From Prostheceraeus crozeri (lineage: Eukaryota; Platyhelminthes; Polycladida; Euryleptidae): a stretch of DNA of 64,000 nt. The position numbers and the translations under genes were made by a program. Shown in pieces: positions 54,682 through 64,000 of this stretch; position 1 is the stretch's first letter; every line of letters begins with the position of its first letter. Location: the NCBI GenBank assembly GCA_907163375.1, contig CAJQUW010012692.1, forward strand, positions 186,001-250,000. Reading direction: 5' to 3'. Below the pieces are notes generated by a model. It was not told the origin of the DNA. It ran no database searches and was given only the letters and a program-made list of their open reading frames with translations.

Positions 54682-56936
54682 GCGATTTTCTGCAGAAGAG
54701 ATCTCGTCACAGGAAAGTTTTGGAGGAACTGTGTATCAGGATTTCTCAATTTCGAAATGAATCTGCGAACGTAAGCCATGGTTCTAACGAGTTTAGGATA
54801 CGAACTGAAACGTTCTATGTCAACAAGTTTTGACAACTCACTACTGTATTCAGTAACTGTGGAAAGAACGTTAGCAGGGGATTCCTCAATCTTTTCGTCA
54901 ATCCTATACTTCCATTTTGGCCAAGAGTCTTTGGATTTTATCCACTTGGGACCAAACTTCCAATTCTCACAGTTGAGTAATTCTTCAGCAGAACAACCTC
55001 TAGTCATAATGTCTGCGGCATTCTCATCTGATGGAACATGTGACCAAGCGTTCTGTGGAATCAAACTCTTGATTTCGGAAACACGGTTGTTCACGAAAAC
55101 TTTAGTGCGTCCTATCTTATTGCTGCTCAACCAGTGAAGGCAGATTTCTGAGTCTGTCCAGGCATTTACTGAATCAATGAAGAAGTCGTTCTTATAGGCT
55201 GCGATGACATGACTCACTAATCGAGATCCGATCAACATAGCGTGCAATTCCAACTTTGGAATAGTCCATAATAACTTTTTCTTCTGCGGAACTATCTTGT
55301 ACCTGGCACAAACAAAAGTGGAAACATTTCCCTGCACGAAGAAAACTACACAGCACATTGCCATGAAGCTGGCGTCACAAAATAAATGAATCTGTACTGG
55401 TTCTCTCACATTTATGTTTAGATATCTTGGAATTATCAGATTCTTGCGGATTTCATCAAGATCAAATTGTAAATCGAAAAACTCGTCTTGGAATTCTTTC
55501 GGAAGTATTTCATCCCAAGTGAGTGATAACTCCCACAATTTTGAAATAAAATGTTTCATACGCATAGTGACTGGGGAAGCTACACCAAAGGGATCAAAAA
55601 GGGATGAGGCAATTGAGAGAGCAATACGTTTGGTCAGCGGTTCTTGAGTCTCTGTCAATTTCATGGGAAACAATAATTGATCTGAGTCACAATTCCATCT
55701 CATACCTAGGAGAGCTGCTGTGTCTGACTTCGATGAAACTTTCTCTGTACTGGCAGTTTCGCGCAAGGTTTGGCTATTGGTGTACCATTGTCTCAAGTTC
55801 ATCTTAGCTGAATTTAGAATGGATCGAGATTTCTGAAAATACTCGACCGTATCTTGCTCAGTTGAGCATCCTGAAGCTAAGTTGTCGACGTACAGCTTCT
55901 CATACATGTCTCTTGAGACTTCACAGTCATTGATTCTCAAATGATATCTGACGATTGCGTTCATGATGAAAGGAGAGCATGTGGGACCGAATGCTAAACA
56001 ACGATATCTAAGGGATACAATCTCACAGTCAGGATTACTATCTCTGAACCACAAAAATCTGAGAAAATTTCGATCATCTATCTCAACCTGGATTGAAAGA
56101 AATGCTCGCTCAATATCTGCACAAAAGGCGTATCTATGAACACGAAATCTAAGTAAGATTTCCCAGAGACTGTTCAACAGACAAGGACCCGTCTTAAGAC
56201 AGTCGTTCAAAGATACGTGACCTGAGCTTGCATCAAAAACTACTCTAAGCGGAGTCGTGGAATTATTTTCTTTGAGGACATAGAAGTGTGGGAGATAATG
56301 ACAATTGGACTCATGAGAAAGTTCGTCAATAGGTACGTCTTCGACATAACCTTTCTTAATGTGGTCATTGATCACATTTGAATAGGCATCAAACAATCCT
56401 ATTCCTAATAGACGCTTTTTAATCTGAAGTAGACGTGATTTGCTCATGTTGAAATTCGATGGAAGAACGTGATGATCATCAAGCCAGGGTAACGGAGCTA
56501 CATACTGGTTACTGTCAGAGTCAAACTGAAGGCGATTGCAATAACTTCTCAGAAAGTCATCATCACTCTTTTCTATAGAGGGGTCAGTCAAACCAATTGA
56601 TTCCATACTTAAAGAATCTCGAACAATAGTTTTCAAGTTATCTAACTCATCTTCTCTTACATTTTCAAAAGACAATTCGGGTAAAATTCGTTCCATGATG
56701 GAGTGAGTACTTAGGAGACAAGATATTCTGGAATATTTAGTTGGCGGATATTCTTGCTTCTTGTGAATTGGACCAGAGAGAATGACTCCGAAGACGCTGT
56801 CTTGAGCAACAGGTCCATACGGATCGGGAGAGAAAACAGTGGACTTCAAGAAACTCCAAGCGAAGTCTGCTCCTATCAGAATATCAACAACAAATGTATT
56901 TTCATCAAATGGATCGGCGAATTTCTTACCTTGCAA
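54678..56936 (-). CDS. BEL/Pao reverse transcriptase and RNase H region (fossil)
   Basis: It opens with the end of the protease region (DILIGADFAW), then the reverse transcriptase (PLRVVFDASSG, FCADIERAFLSIQV, RCLAFGPTCSPFIMNA, YEKLYVDNLASG), a connection region (FDPFGVASPVTMRMK), and RNase H (LFCDASFMAMCCVV, WTIPKLELHAMLIGSRLVSH, AWTDSEICLHWL). About 750 residues. All are typical of BEL/Pao pol. Confidence 0.92.
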   Translation of the reverse strand: MQGKKFADPFDENTFVVDILIGADFAWSFLKSTVFSPDPYGPVAQDSVFGVILSGPIHKKQEYPPTKYSRISCLLSTHSIMERILPELSFENVREDELDNLKTIVRDSLSMESIGLTDPSIEKSDDDFLRSYCNRLQFDSDSNQYVAPLPWLDDHHVLPSNFNMSKSRLLQIKKRLLGIGLFDAYSNVINDHIKKGYVEDVPIDELSHESNCHYLPHFYVLKENNSTTPLRVVFDASSGHVSLNDCLKTGPCLLNSLWEILLRFRVHRYAFCADIERAFLSIQVEIDDRNFLRFLWFRDSNPDCEIVSLRYRCLAFGPTCSPFIMNAIVRYHLRINDCEVSRDMYEKLYVDNLASGCSTEQDTVEYFQKSRSILNSAKMNLRQWYTNSQTLRETASTEKVSSKSDTAALLGMRWNCDSDQLLFPMKLTETQEPLTKRIALSIASSLFDPFGVASPVTMRMKHFISKLWELSLTWDEILPKEFQDEFFDLQFDLDEIRKNLIIPRYLNINVREPVQIHLFCDASFMAMCCVVFFVQGNVSTFVCARYKIVPQKKKLLWTIPKLELHAMLIGSRLVSHVIAAYKNDFFIDSVNAWTDSEICLHWLSSNKIGRTKVFVNNRVSEIKSLIPQNAWSHVPSDENAADIMTRGCSAEELLNCENWKFGPKWIKSKDSWPKWKYRIDEKIEESPANVLSTVTEYSSELSKLVDIERFSSYPKLVRTMAYVRRFISKLRNPDTQFLQNFPVTRSLLQKIA

Positions 56937-56938
56937 TT

Positions 56939-57388
56939 TCTTACCTTAGAGCTTTAATGTGGGATTTCACATGCGTGGATACACTCGCCACTAGCAACAT
57001 CCCAAATTCAAGACAAGGTGGAGGAATTCTGGCATCGAAAGCAGAAGATAAGAAGCGACGGAAGTATGAGAGTCTAGCTCATGATTTTTGCTTTTGTCCT
57101 TTTGCGATGGAGACTCTCGGAGCATGGGGAACTGACGCTCGAGCCCTCGTGAGGATACTCGGAAGAAGAATAAGTGAAGTCACCGGAGAGACCAGAGCAA
57201 CTCAGTTCCTGAAGCAACGTCTGAGCTTAGCCGTTCAAAGGGGAAATGCAACTAGCATTATGTCATGCATACCTCGATCGAGACCTCTTAGTGAAATTGA
57301 CTATGTCTTGTGACTTTTAAATTTACTCTGCCTGTAAAAAGAACTTGATTATGTATTTTCAAAATAAACGTTAAAAAAAAAGAAAAAA
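56939..57388 (+). mobile_element. Small 5'-truncated LINE inserted in the BEL/Pao element
   Basis: About 450 bases on the plus strand, ending with AATAAA and an A-rich tail at about 57361-57388, flanked by ACCTTGCAATT duplications (56928-56938 and 57389-57399). The coding end carries AMETLGAWGTDARALVRILG, FLKQRLSLAVQRGN and a stop at 57311-57313, a C-terminal tail common in invertebrate LINEs. It is younger than the host BEL element. Confidence 0.88.
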
Positions 57389-57958
57389 ACCTTGCAATTG
57401 TAGCTGACTGATGAGCTCACACGAAGACCAACCTGATTGGTCGATCTTGACAATTTCGCGGACGACAAGACACTGGATTGTTGCAGAACCGTCAGTAGTT
57501 TCAAGACTTAGATTCACTAGCTCACATGAAATGATCGAAGATTTACCTCCAAACACGTTGTTTTGAATAGTAAATCTTTTTTCAGTTTTCAAACTCAATT
57601 TATCAGCAGTCGATTTCCTGATGAAACTCAACTGCGATCCTTCATCGATCAGAATCTTTGCGGTAAGCCTTATATCATCAGAAAATGCAACAGTTTTTAC
57701 AGTTTTCAAAAGAACGTTGGAAGAAGTATCCTTAGATTTATACTTCTCAGAAGAAGTCAACGATATGGACGACAAAGTGGAATCTGGGTCGCCAGAAACT
57801 ACGTCAGAATTATGAGCACCGTGCTCGGAATCATTTAAAACGTCACTATCGTTACATGAGGTTGTGTTCTTGATATGAGGCTGTCGAGATTTACCATTTT
57901 GATCAGAAGACTGATCACAACCTTCAGATCTGTTAGTAGCAGAGACTACTGCCGACAT
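57371..57958 (-). CDS. BEL/Pao protease region (fossil)
   Basis: The frame overlaps the end of gag. A Ser/Asp-rich linker leads into an aspartic-protease-like motif, ILIDEGSQLSFIRKSTADKL, in the form usual for BEL/Pao proteases. A LINE insertion lies immediately downstream. Confidence 0.75.
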   Translation of the reverse strand: MSAVVSATNRSEGCDQSSDQNGKSRQPHIKNTTSCNDSDVLNDSEHGAHNSDVVSGDPDSTLSSISLTSSEKYKSKDTSSNVLLKTVKTVAFSDDIRLTAKILIDEGSQLSFIRKSTADKLSLKTEKRFTIQNNVFGGKSSIISCELVNLSLETTDGSATIQCLVVREIVKIDQSGWSSCELISQLQLQGFFLFF

Positions 57959-59081
57959 TCTCAGTTGTGAAATGAGAATGAATTGAACTATGATGAGGTC
58001 TGCTACATTTAGCGCATCTACCCTTTGATTTACAGTCCTTCAGATGAGAACCCAAGCAGTTGAAACACAGTTTATGAGATTGGATGAACGTGATTTTCTC
58101 ACTTACACTTAGGGGACACATGTAAGTTGAATGATCTTTGGATTTACAATAACTACACTGCCGAACGAAGTTCTTAGAAAATGGCTTTTTGGAATTCTTA
58201 GTGACAGTCATAGTACTCACAAACTCGTCTCGTCTGTCTATTTGAAAATTGCTATTACGCACGTCATTCTGGAAATGGTTACTTGGCCTACCATGAAGAG
58301 TCAAAGAATCAAGGTTCTCAAGTTTACGAACCTCTGTTTCTAGAAAAAACATAAATTCGTCAAGAGACGGATACGAACCATGTGTGGCATCTAGCATTTT
58401 CATCTGTAGAGAATACGGAATTTTCCTTAACAAGGACGGTAAAATAAATGGACCGTACATGGTGGAATCATAAGAAAGATGACTCAATGCAGAAATATCA
58501 AACTTGATTTGATCCAAAAAACGTCTCAAATCAGAGGCTGTTTTATCAGCTGATGGAATTTCATTTATAGAATCAATATGAGCGTTCTTAATCCTATCTC
58601 TGTCCCCAAACTCATCCTTCAACTTCTGAATCGCTCGCTGAAACGATGAGTTAGAAGGACGCATGTGGTTGATTCTTTCATTAGCACGACCATGTAACAG
58701 GTTGTTAAGATAGTGGAACTTAGTGACATCTTCAATGTCGGTTCTTGACTCTATCTCAGAATAGAACGTGTCGTAAAATTCAGACCATTTTCGGATGTCT
58801 GAACCATCAAAATGGACCATCTGTAGCTTGGGTAACTTGGCAAAACTCGTGGGCTTAGAATGCGTAGGCTTACATGTAGGTGCAGCGGATACAACAGCGG
58901 GTTTTACAACATGTTTTTCAAGAAAAACTTCAATTTCATGCAGACCCTGTAAACTGTCACGCATGAAATCGTTATCAATTTCTAACTGCGCAAAAAATTC
59001 AGCTGACTGGATGAAATCGTCGGAATAGGCTTCCATAATTAGTTTATCGATATTTCGGATATCGTCTAACTTGGATTTCAA
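57933..59081 (-). CDS. BEL/Pao gag region (fossil)
   Basis: About 382 residues: an acidic N-terminal part, a central helical retrotransposon-gag domain (words KLPKLQMVHFDGSD, EFYDTFYSEIE, KFHYLNNLLHG, LRRFLDQIKFDISAL) and a C-terminal set of zinc-knuckle-like motifs (CSYCKSKDHSTYMC, CFNCLGSHLKDC, CAKCSRPHHSSIH). This is the usual gag layout of BEL/Pao elements, forming the particle and binding RNA. Confidence 0.88.
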   Translation of the reverse strand: MKSKLDDIRNIDKLIMEAYSDDFIQSAEFFAQLEIDNDFMRDSLQGLHEIEVFLEKHVVKPAVVSAAPTCKPTHSKPTSFAKLPKLQMVHFDGSDIRKWSEFYDTFYSEIESRTDIEDVTKFHYLNNLLHGRANERINHMRPSNSSFQRAIQKLKDEFGDRDRIKNAHIDSINEIPSADKTASDLRRFLDQIKFDISALSHLSYDSTMYGPFILPSLLRKIPYSLQMKMLDATHGSYPSLDEFMFFLETEVRKLENLDSLTLHGRPSNHFQNDVRNSNFQIDRRDEFVSTMTVTKNSKKPFSKNFVRQCSYCKSKDHSTYMCPLSVSEKITFIQSHKLCFNCLGSHLKDCKSKGRCAKCSRPHHSSIHSHFTTENVGSSLCY

Positions 59082-59363
59082 GAAGGTGAGATCGAAGCTG
59101 ATGAGTTTATATCAGGAGATTCACTAGAAAGACATGCCTTAACTTTATTGAAAGATTTCTTAAAGTAAGAACGGTGACCGGCACGTTGCCGAGTGAGACT
59201 TGATAAAGTAGACATTTACAAGGAGTGAATAACACCTAAATATATAAATACAAGGGATCAGCTGATCTTAATACATGAAATTTATACAGCACATAAAAAT
59301 GGAAACTTTTACATCAGGAGCTTGCGTTGTGTATGCGTTGCGTCGTGTGGTCACGGCACCAAT

Positions 59364-59519
59364 TGTGGTATTCTTACCGACAAACAAAAGTTTATTCTAG
59401 TTTCATGAACAATTTTATTGAGAGTACAACAGAATTTGTATTTGTATGATTTTACACGTTGAGTTTCGTTGGTGAAGAAAAACAAAGTCAAGGTCATATA
59501 TTTACAAAAGGATTCCACA
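59364..59519 (-). repeat. 5' LTR of the BEL/Pao element
   Basis: This 156-base copy begins TGTGGTATTC and ends GGATTCCACA on the plus strand, giving TG...CA ends. AGATG follows at 59520-59524. Confidence 0.92.
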
Positions 59520-59690
59520 AGATGAAAAAAATGTGAGATGATGTGCGTAAGATCATTGAGGGACAGAAAGAGCAACGATGAGTTGAGAGAAGCATTGGGT
59601 ATCAATTCCATTACTAATAGTAATGTCATTCGCCGGAGCAGGCTGCGTTAGTTCCGGCAAGCTGTCAGAAGAGAAAAGCAGAATTAGCCT

Positions 59691-59975
59691 CGACGCATAA
59701 TGAACTGTAAAGTTGAAAGCAAGCGATCCAAAGACCTCCCAAAGAAGAACTGGAAGGAGACTCTTGAGGTATGCATGAGGCCCCTGCCTACGAGAGGACG
59801 ACGCAAAATACAGGAAAATGGAAAGCAACCATCAAAAGACGACCGTTCAGTCGAACAGCAACTAGAAAACAAGAGGAGGTTCGAGGAAAAAAGAAAACTT
59901 ACATTGGATCGAGTATGGAATTCCTGGAGGACAAACCTGCCAATAAAACGTGTTGAAAACGAAATCGCATTCTAG
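59691..59975 (+). other. Unrecognised charged ORF, possibly LINE-derived
   Basis: A 91-codon frame with KRSKDLPKKNWKETLEVCMR resembles the GRPKKTWRET-type tail of RTE-like LINEs, but the rest does not match. It abuts the left arm of the foldback element at 59976. No splice context. Confidence 0.25.
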
Positions 59976-60669
59976 TTCGGCATTCAGAGAGAGTTTCTGT
60001 GGGGAACGAGACCGAACTGTATGACGTGCACTCCATGCCTACCACGAATCTACATGCCTGCCGAGTTCTACCTGGTTTCTCTTCTTGTCAGACATTATCA
60101 AAGAAAGTTAATCCAATGGGACGCAGATCAGTTGTTGGTTAAAGTGAAATTTTCTATGTTTTCTCTCACTTAATGAAAAGTACCAAGTCTAGGGCCATGA
60201 TTTTTGGCATGGCATGTCTTCAAGTCACTTCCCATAATGTGTATGTAATATTGTCACGTTTCTGATCAGCGATGTATACGGGAGTGGCTAAATGTGGATG
60301 AAATTGACCAAAATGTCCGCGTTTGCCGACATTAGTAGGCTTGCCAAATCTGCATGTGCTCACCTCTATAGATAAATGTTCATGAACATGAAAAAATGAC
60401 TTAAAGACATTCCACGTCAAAAATTATGGGTCCATAGTTTATACTTTTCAAATAATAGAGGAAAACATAGAAAATTTCATTTTGACCAAAAATTGCTATC
60501 TACTTTTTCTTTTGCTATTGTTTTTTTCTTTGATCCTGTCTGACAAAAGGAGGAACGAAGAAGAACTCGGTAGACGTCCAGATTCGTGGTAGGCGTAGGG
60601 TGCACGTCATTATGTGAAAGTTTCATTTCCGACCTCGTTCCCTGCAGAAACTCGCTCTGACGGCCGGAT
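59976..60669. mobile_element. Long foldback element
   Basis: Two arms of about 250-290 bases are near-complementary over most of their length; examples are GAGTTTCTGTGGGGAACGAG against CTCGTTCCCTGCAGAAACTC, GCCTACCACGAATCT against AGATTCGTGGTAGGC, and GAAATTTTCTATGTTTTC against GAAAACATAGAAAATTTC. The unpaired centre is roughly 60240-60375. No ORF. A non-autonomous foldback or MITE-type element. Confidence 0.8.
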
Positions 60670-62290
60670 TATTCACTGCATCTTGAGATCGCATCGGTTC
60701 ACGATTATTTTTATATAAATTGAGGCAGAAAATGATTTTTTTCTTTTTGCTATCAGGTTTGACACACAAATATAGTCGAGTCAGTCGAATAACCCATTTA
60801 TTAATTAATTTTTAAAGACAATCTGATGATCATCGTCTTTGAGCTATTTATTTATAGAAATTAGAATCTCTGCAATCGGTGGAAATTACCAAATATAATA
60901 TTCAAATTAAGCAGCGAGAAAATGGATTATATTGATACATCCAACATAACAGGCTGCGGTCTGCATGCAGAAGCCATTGGAGCCATCTCAGGTTCATAAC
61001 GAGAAGGGATAAGTCACCGTATACTTGTACACCCATAGGTTTATCCTAAAATACTCGTAGATATGTAACATCTTTTACCAGCAATCAGGTATCATTAATG
61101 AAGTGGAAGGTAAAGTAAAAACAGAAGAGAAATAAGAAATAAACACGTAGTTGACCAGTTGTCGGGGGATCATCTTGCTAGCATAGAAAAGTGAAAGAAA
61201 AACTCCACAAGTCGAACTGAAAAATGGTATTAAATAAACCAAATACATATAGGTCTTGAGAGTTCGCCAACTTCAAACGGTCGATAGCAACAGACGAGGT
61301 CACACTGTATGAAATCATGAAGTTTGTTGACGGAATTGGCGATTATATAACTGTAATATGCAACTATTCTATATACATGTAAGTATATGTTGTATATTTG
61401 ATGACAAATATATACCACATTGAAAACTCTCACCATAAAGAAAGTATCCAATGAATTTGGATCACATCGTGCACATGCTAGTAATAATATCACGTGTGTT
61501 TTTGTGATGTTGAACTTCAAGCATGTGCATGTATTTTGCGCTAAATGCACTATGCATCAATTTACTACGCTTGGATGTAAATGCCCCCATTGGCCATTGC
61601 GCTCAATTTTCTGTCGGAGTTTGCTTCAGAGAAAACATTTATGACCGATGACTTATGAGGGGAGATTGTAGTCTGAAAGTTCGTGCTTCCTGTTGATTGT
61701 CGATTTGAGTATTATTACTGTGCTACTGTTAATATGAGAAAGTTGCACACTTTGATAATGGTGACGACCTGAATTCTCCTAATGTCGCTTCCCCTTGTCT
61801 GTCTCTCAAGTTGTTATATAACTATGTGTATTATCAGCTTTTTATGAACGATTTTTCGATGCTCTCCATGTCTCGCTTCAAACATGCCGTTCGTTTTTTC
61901 AATAAAAAATGCTCCGCACTGGATACACGCCTATTCGTACACGATAAACCGGTTCCGCAATATTATTTTCTGTTATTATAAATATTGAAAATTTTGCAAG
62001 AATGACTTTTGTTGTGATTGCTAGGTATATGTCCGATTGATAAAACCACTATTTAGTCAAACTTGTATTTTAATCACTTTTTATACCAGTCTGTTCATCA
62101 AATTTTTACGATTAGCTCACCTAAGTTTTAACAGAACGCTTTTTCTATCACTTTCATTTTACGTTTTATGTTTTAGAACTTCTTTTGCATTTTAATTCGC
62201 AATATTGATTTTATGCTAGCTGTCAAACTCCGCTGAGCATTTTTTTTTGTTTCTGTATCATTAGAGCGTTTGGATTCCCGTACAGAAAAA
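60670..62290. other. No recognisable gene
   Basis: AT-rich sequence with short frames only; I see no exon, repeat or RNA gene. Confidence 0.55.
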
Positions 62291-62830
62291 ATTGGTATGA
62301 ATCATACTATGAAACATAGTATGAAACAGACGTATGTAACATAGTATGAAACATACTATGGACATGTAACGCTCTGTCGTGCCATACCCTGGCATACGTA
62401 TAATTCATACTATGACTTAACATAGTATGAAACTTAGTATGAAGCATACCCTAAATCATACTGAGCAAAATCATACTATGAAACATACCATGAAAAATCA
62501 TATACGTATTCATACCAGACACACTGTGAAAACGTAGTATGAATCATAGTATGGAACAGACGTATGAAGCATACTATGAAACATGCTATGAACATGTAAC
62601 GCTCTGTCAGGCCATACCCTAACATACGTACGATTCATACTATGACTTTACATAGTATGAATCATATTATGAAAATAGTATGCATACTCATATGGCACAC
62701 GCTGTGAAAACATGATGTGAAACATAGTATGGAACAGACATACGAAACATAGTATGAGACGTACTAAGAGCATGTAACGCGTTGTCGTGCCATACGCATG
62801 AATCATACAAAGAAACATACTATGAAAATA
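62291..62830. repeat. Diverged satellite with CATACTATG/CATAGTATG palindromes
   Basis: The block CATAGTATG-A/G-AACAGAC starts at 62315, 62545 and 62723 (spacings 230 and 178). Each time it is followed by CATGTAACGC-T/G-CTGTC or CATGTAACGCGTTGTC and GCCATAC. Within each unit the 9-mer CATACTATG and its complement CATAGTATG recur many times. Confidence 0.85.
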
Positions 62831-64000
62831 GGTACGTATACTCATCCTAAACACACGTGAGTTTTCAGAGTATGTTCCTGACATAAAAATGCAACATATA
62901 TGCATACAGCAGTATATCGTACGAAGGAATATCATGCATAAGCACATATGTTTTGATGTTGTACATATATTCTATAACAGCATGAATTCATTATTATATG
63001 CACCACTTATCATATGAATAATAACATGCATTCTGTATTCAATATGTCGTATTTTAATCTGAAAGGGAACAAAGTCAAAAGCACCTTGTCTCTCCGGTAA
63101 CATGTCAAATGTAGCAAGTCAACTGATTTAGATAGAGAACATATCATGAGGGAAACAGCTATTAGCATCATTTTAAGATCAAAATAATTACAATTTCTCA
63201 TACGTTAAAATGACATATACATGTATGGCATTCATTTGTTATAACACACGAACGACGTACCCATTTGATCAAAGATAAACATTTTTGTATGATTTTTTAA
63301 AATCAAAGTTAGAATGAAGAGGACGGTACCATAAACCCTCAAGCAGAAGATAAAAAAAGAAAGTGAAGCAACTCGTTAGCATTCAGTAGCATAAGCAATC
63401 TTAAAAGAATCCGTTACCGTTACTTGCAATGCAAGCAGCTAATAATAATGCTCCCACGTCAAGACAGTGTAAAGTTTATTGTTTTGACGTTCATACAAGT
63501 TCATTTATGCTTTCAATGGAAATAAACTAATGCTTATTATCAGAGAAATGAAAGGAACCAGGAGCCTTCTGAGTTAGACTGGACAACCCTGATGGGCATG
63601 TTGGAAAACTTCAGATACAATGACACACTAATAAAAGAATTATACACGTTTATGATAAGGTGGCAATTTCTCAAGCAATAATAGGAAAGATAAATAATCA
63701 AAATAAATATCAACAATATTTTTCGAAACTAATTGCATTAGCTTTTATTACTTTCATGAATCATGTTTGATAGAATTTACTATCTTAAATGTGTTGGTGT
63801 TCAAAATAGCGCTTAATCAATGGCAACTCAAGGAAATTACATGAGTAACACTTTCATATTTAACTTTTAGATTACTCAATAATGGACTTTCAAATTTTTA
63901 CTGACATTGTAGAGATCCACAATACACATGACACTTTTCAAAAGTAAACTCGTTGAATAACTAATTCTTTGAGCAAAAGAAAGCTACCAGACACTTATTA
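62831..64000. other. No recognisable gene
   Basis: AT-rich, short frames only. If the gene extends this far, it may be UNC79 intron. Confidence 0.5.

Larger units (their letters stand above)
52901..59519 (-). mobile_element. BEL/Pao LTR retrotransposon, complete length
   Basis: Two near-identical LTRs (about 155 bases) bound the element, and AGATG flanks it on both sides as a 5-bp duplication. On the minus strand come gag with zinc knuckles, a protease region, reverse transcriptase/RNase H and a DDE integrase, the order known for BEL/Pao. Near-identity of the LTRs indicates a recent insertion. It is a broken fossil: about one obvious interruption is a small LINE inserted at 56939-57388. It landed in or beside the LINE remnant at 52100-52900. 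Confidence 0.93.

Noticed and set aside
56894-57313. 139-codon plus-strand frame inside the BEL element that might be taken for an antisense gene
   Set aside because: Most of it is the tail of an inserted LINE with its own A-tail and target duplication; the start is BEL sequence read antisense.
1-64000. CRISPR arrays, bacterial-type operons, terminators or riboswitches
   Set aside because: The DNA is eukaryotic with introns; no regular repeat-spacer arrays or such elements were seen.

Overview
This is animal genomic DNA: AT-rich, with long introns, GT-AG splice sites and many transposable-element remnants. Frequent TACATGTA-like and TAGGCCTA-like words suggest a marine invertebrate (lophotrochozoan or invertebrate deuterostome). 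That is an impression, not a taxonomic call.

Left edge (1-5332): the right-hand part of an integrated Polinton/adintovirus-like element, all on the minus strand. It carries the N-terminal part of a protein-primed DNA polymerase B, a small ORF, an A32-type packaging ATPase, a probable capsid-like protein, a coiled-coil protein and a membrane-segment protein. It ends in 78-bp tandem repeats and a perfect 17-bp terminal palindrome. Six of six gene starts carry an A-rich TAAAAATG-like signal directly at the ATG.

Centre (16135-47998): the 3' part of one large host gene on the minus strand, recognised as UNC79, a subunit of the NALCN sodium-leak channel complex. Sixteen exons can be chained in frame (about 960 codons) and end at a natural stop. 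The introns hold mobile elements: a CR1-like LINE with a nested MITE, a TIR element at 20.9-22.1 kb, a SINE, and a nearly complete 5.1-kb hAT transposon with BED finger, introns and hAT dimerisation domain.

Between the virus-like element and UNC79 (5333-16134) I see no host gene. There is a foldback repeat and an old minus-strand LINE whose endonuclease region was split by an RTE-like LINE.

Right part (48-64 kb): a degenerate second hAT-like element, a LINE remnant, a complete-length BEL/Pao LTR retrotransposon with near-identical LTRs and a small LINE inserted in it, a long foldback element and a diverged satellite. Upstream UNC79 exons are expected beyond 48 kb, but I could not identify any with confidence.
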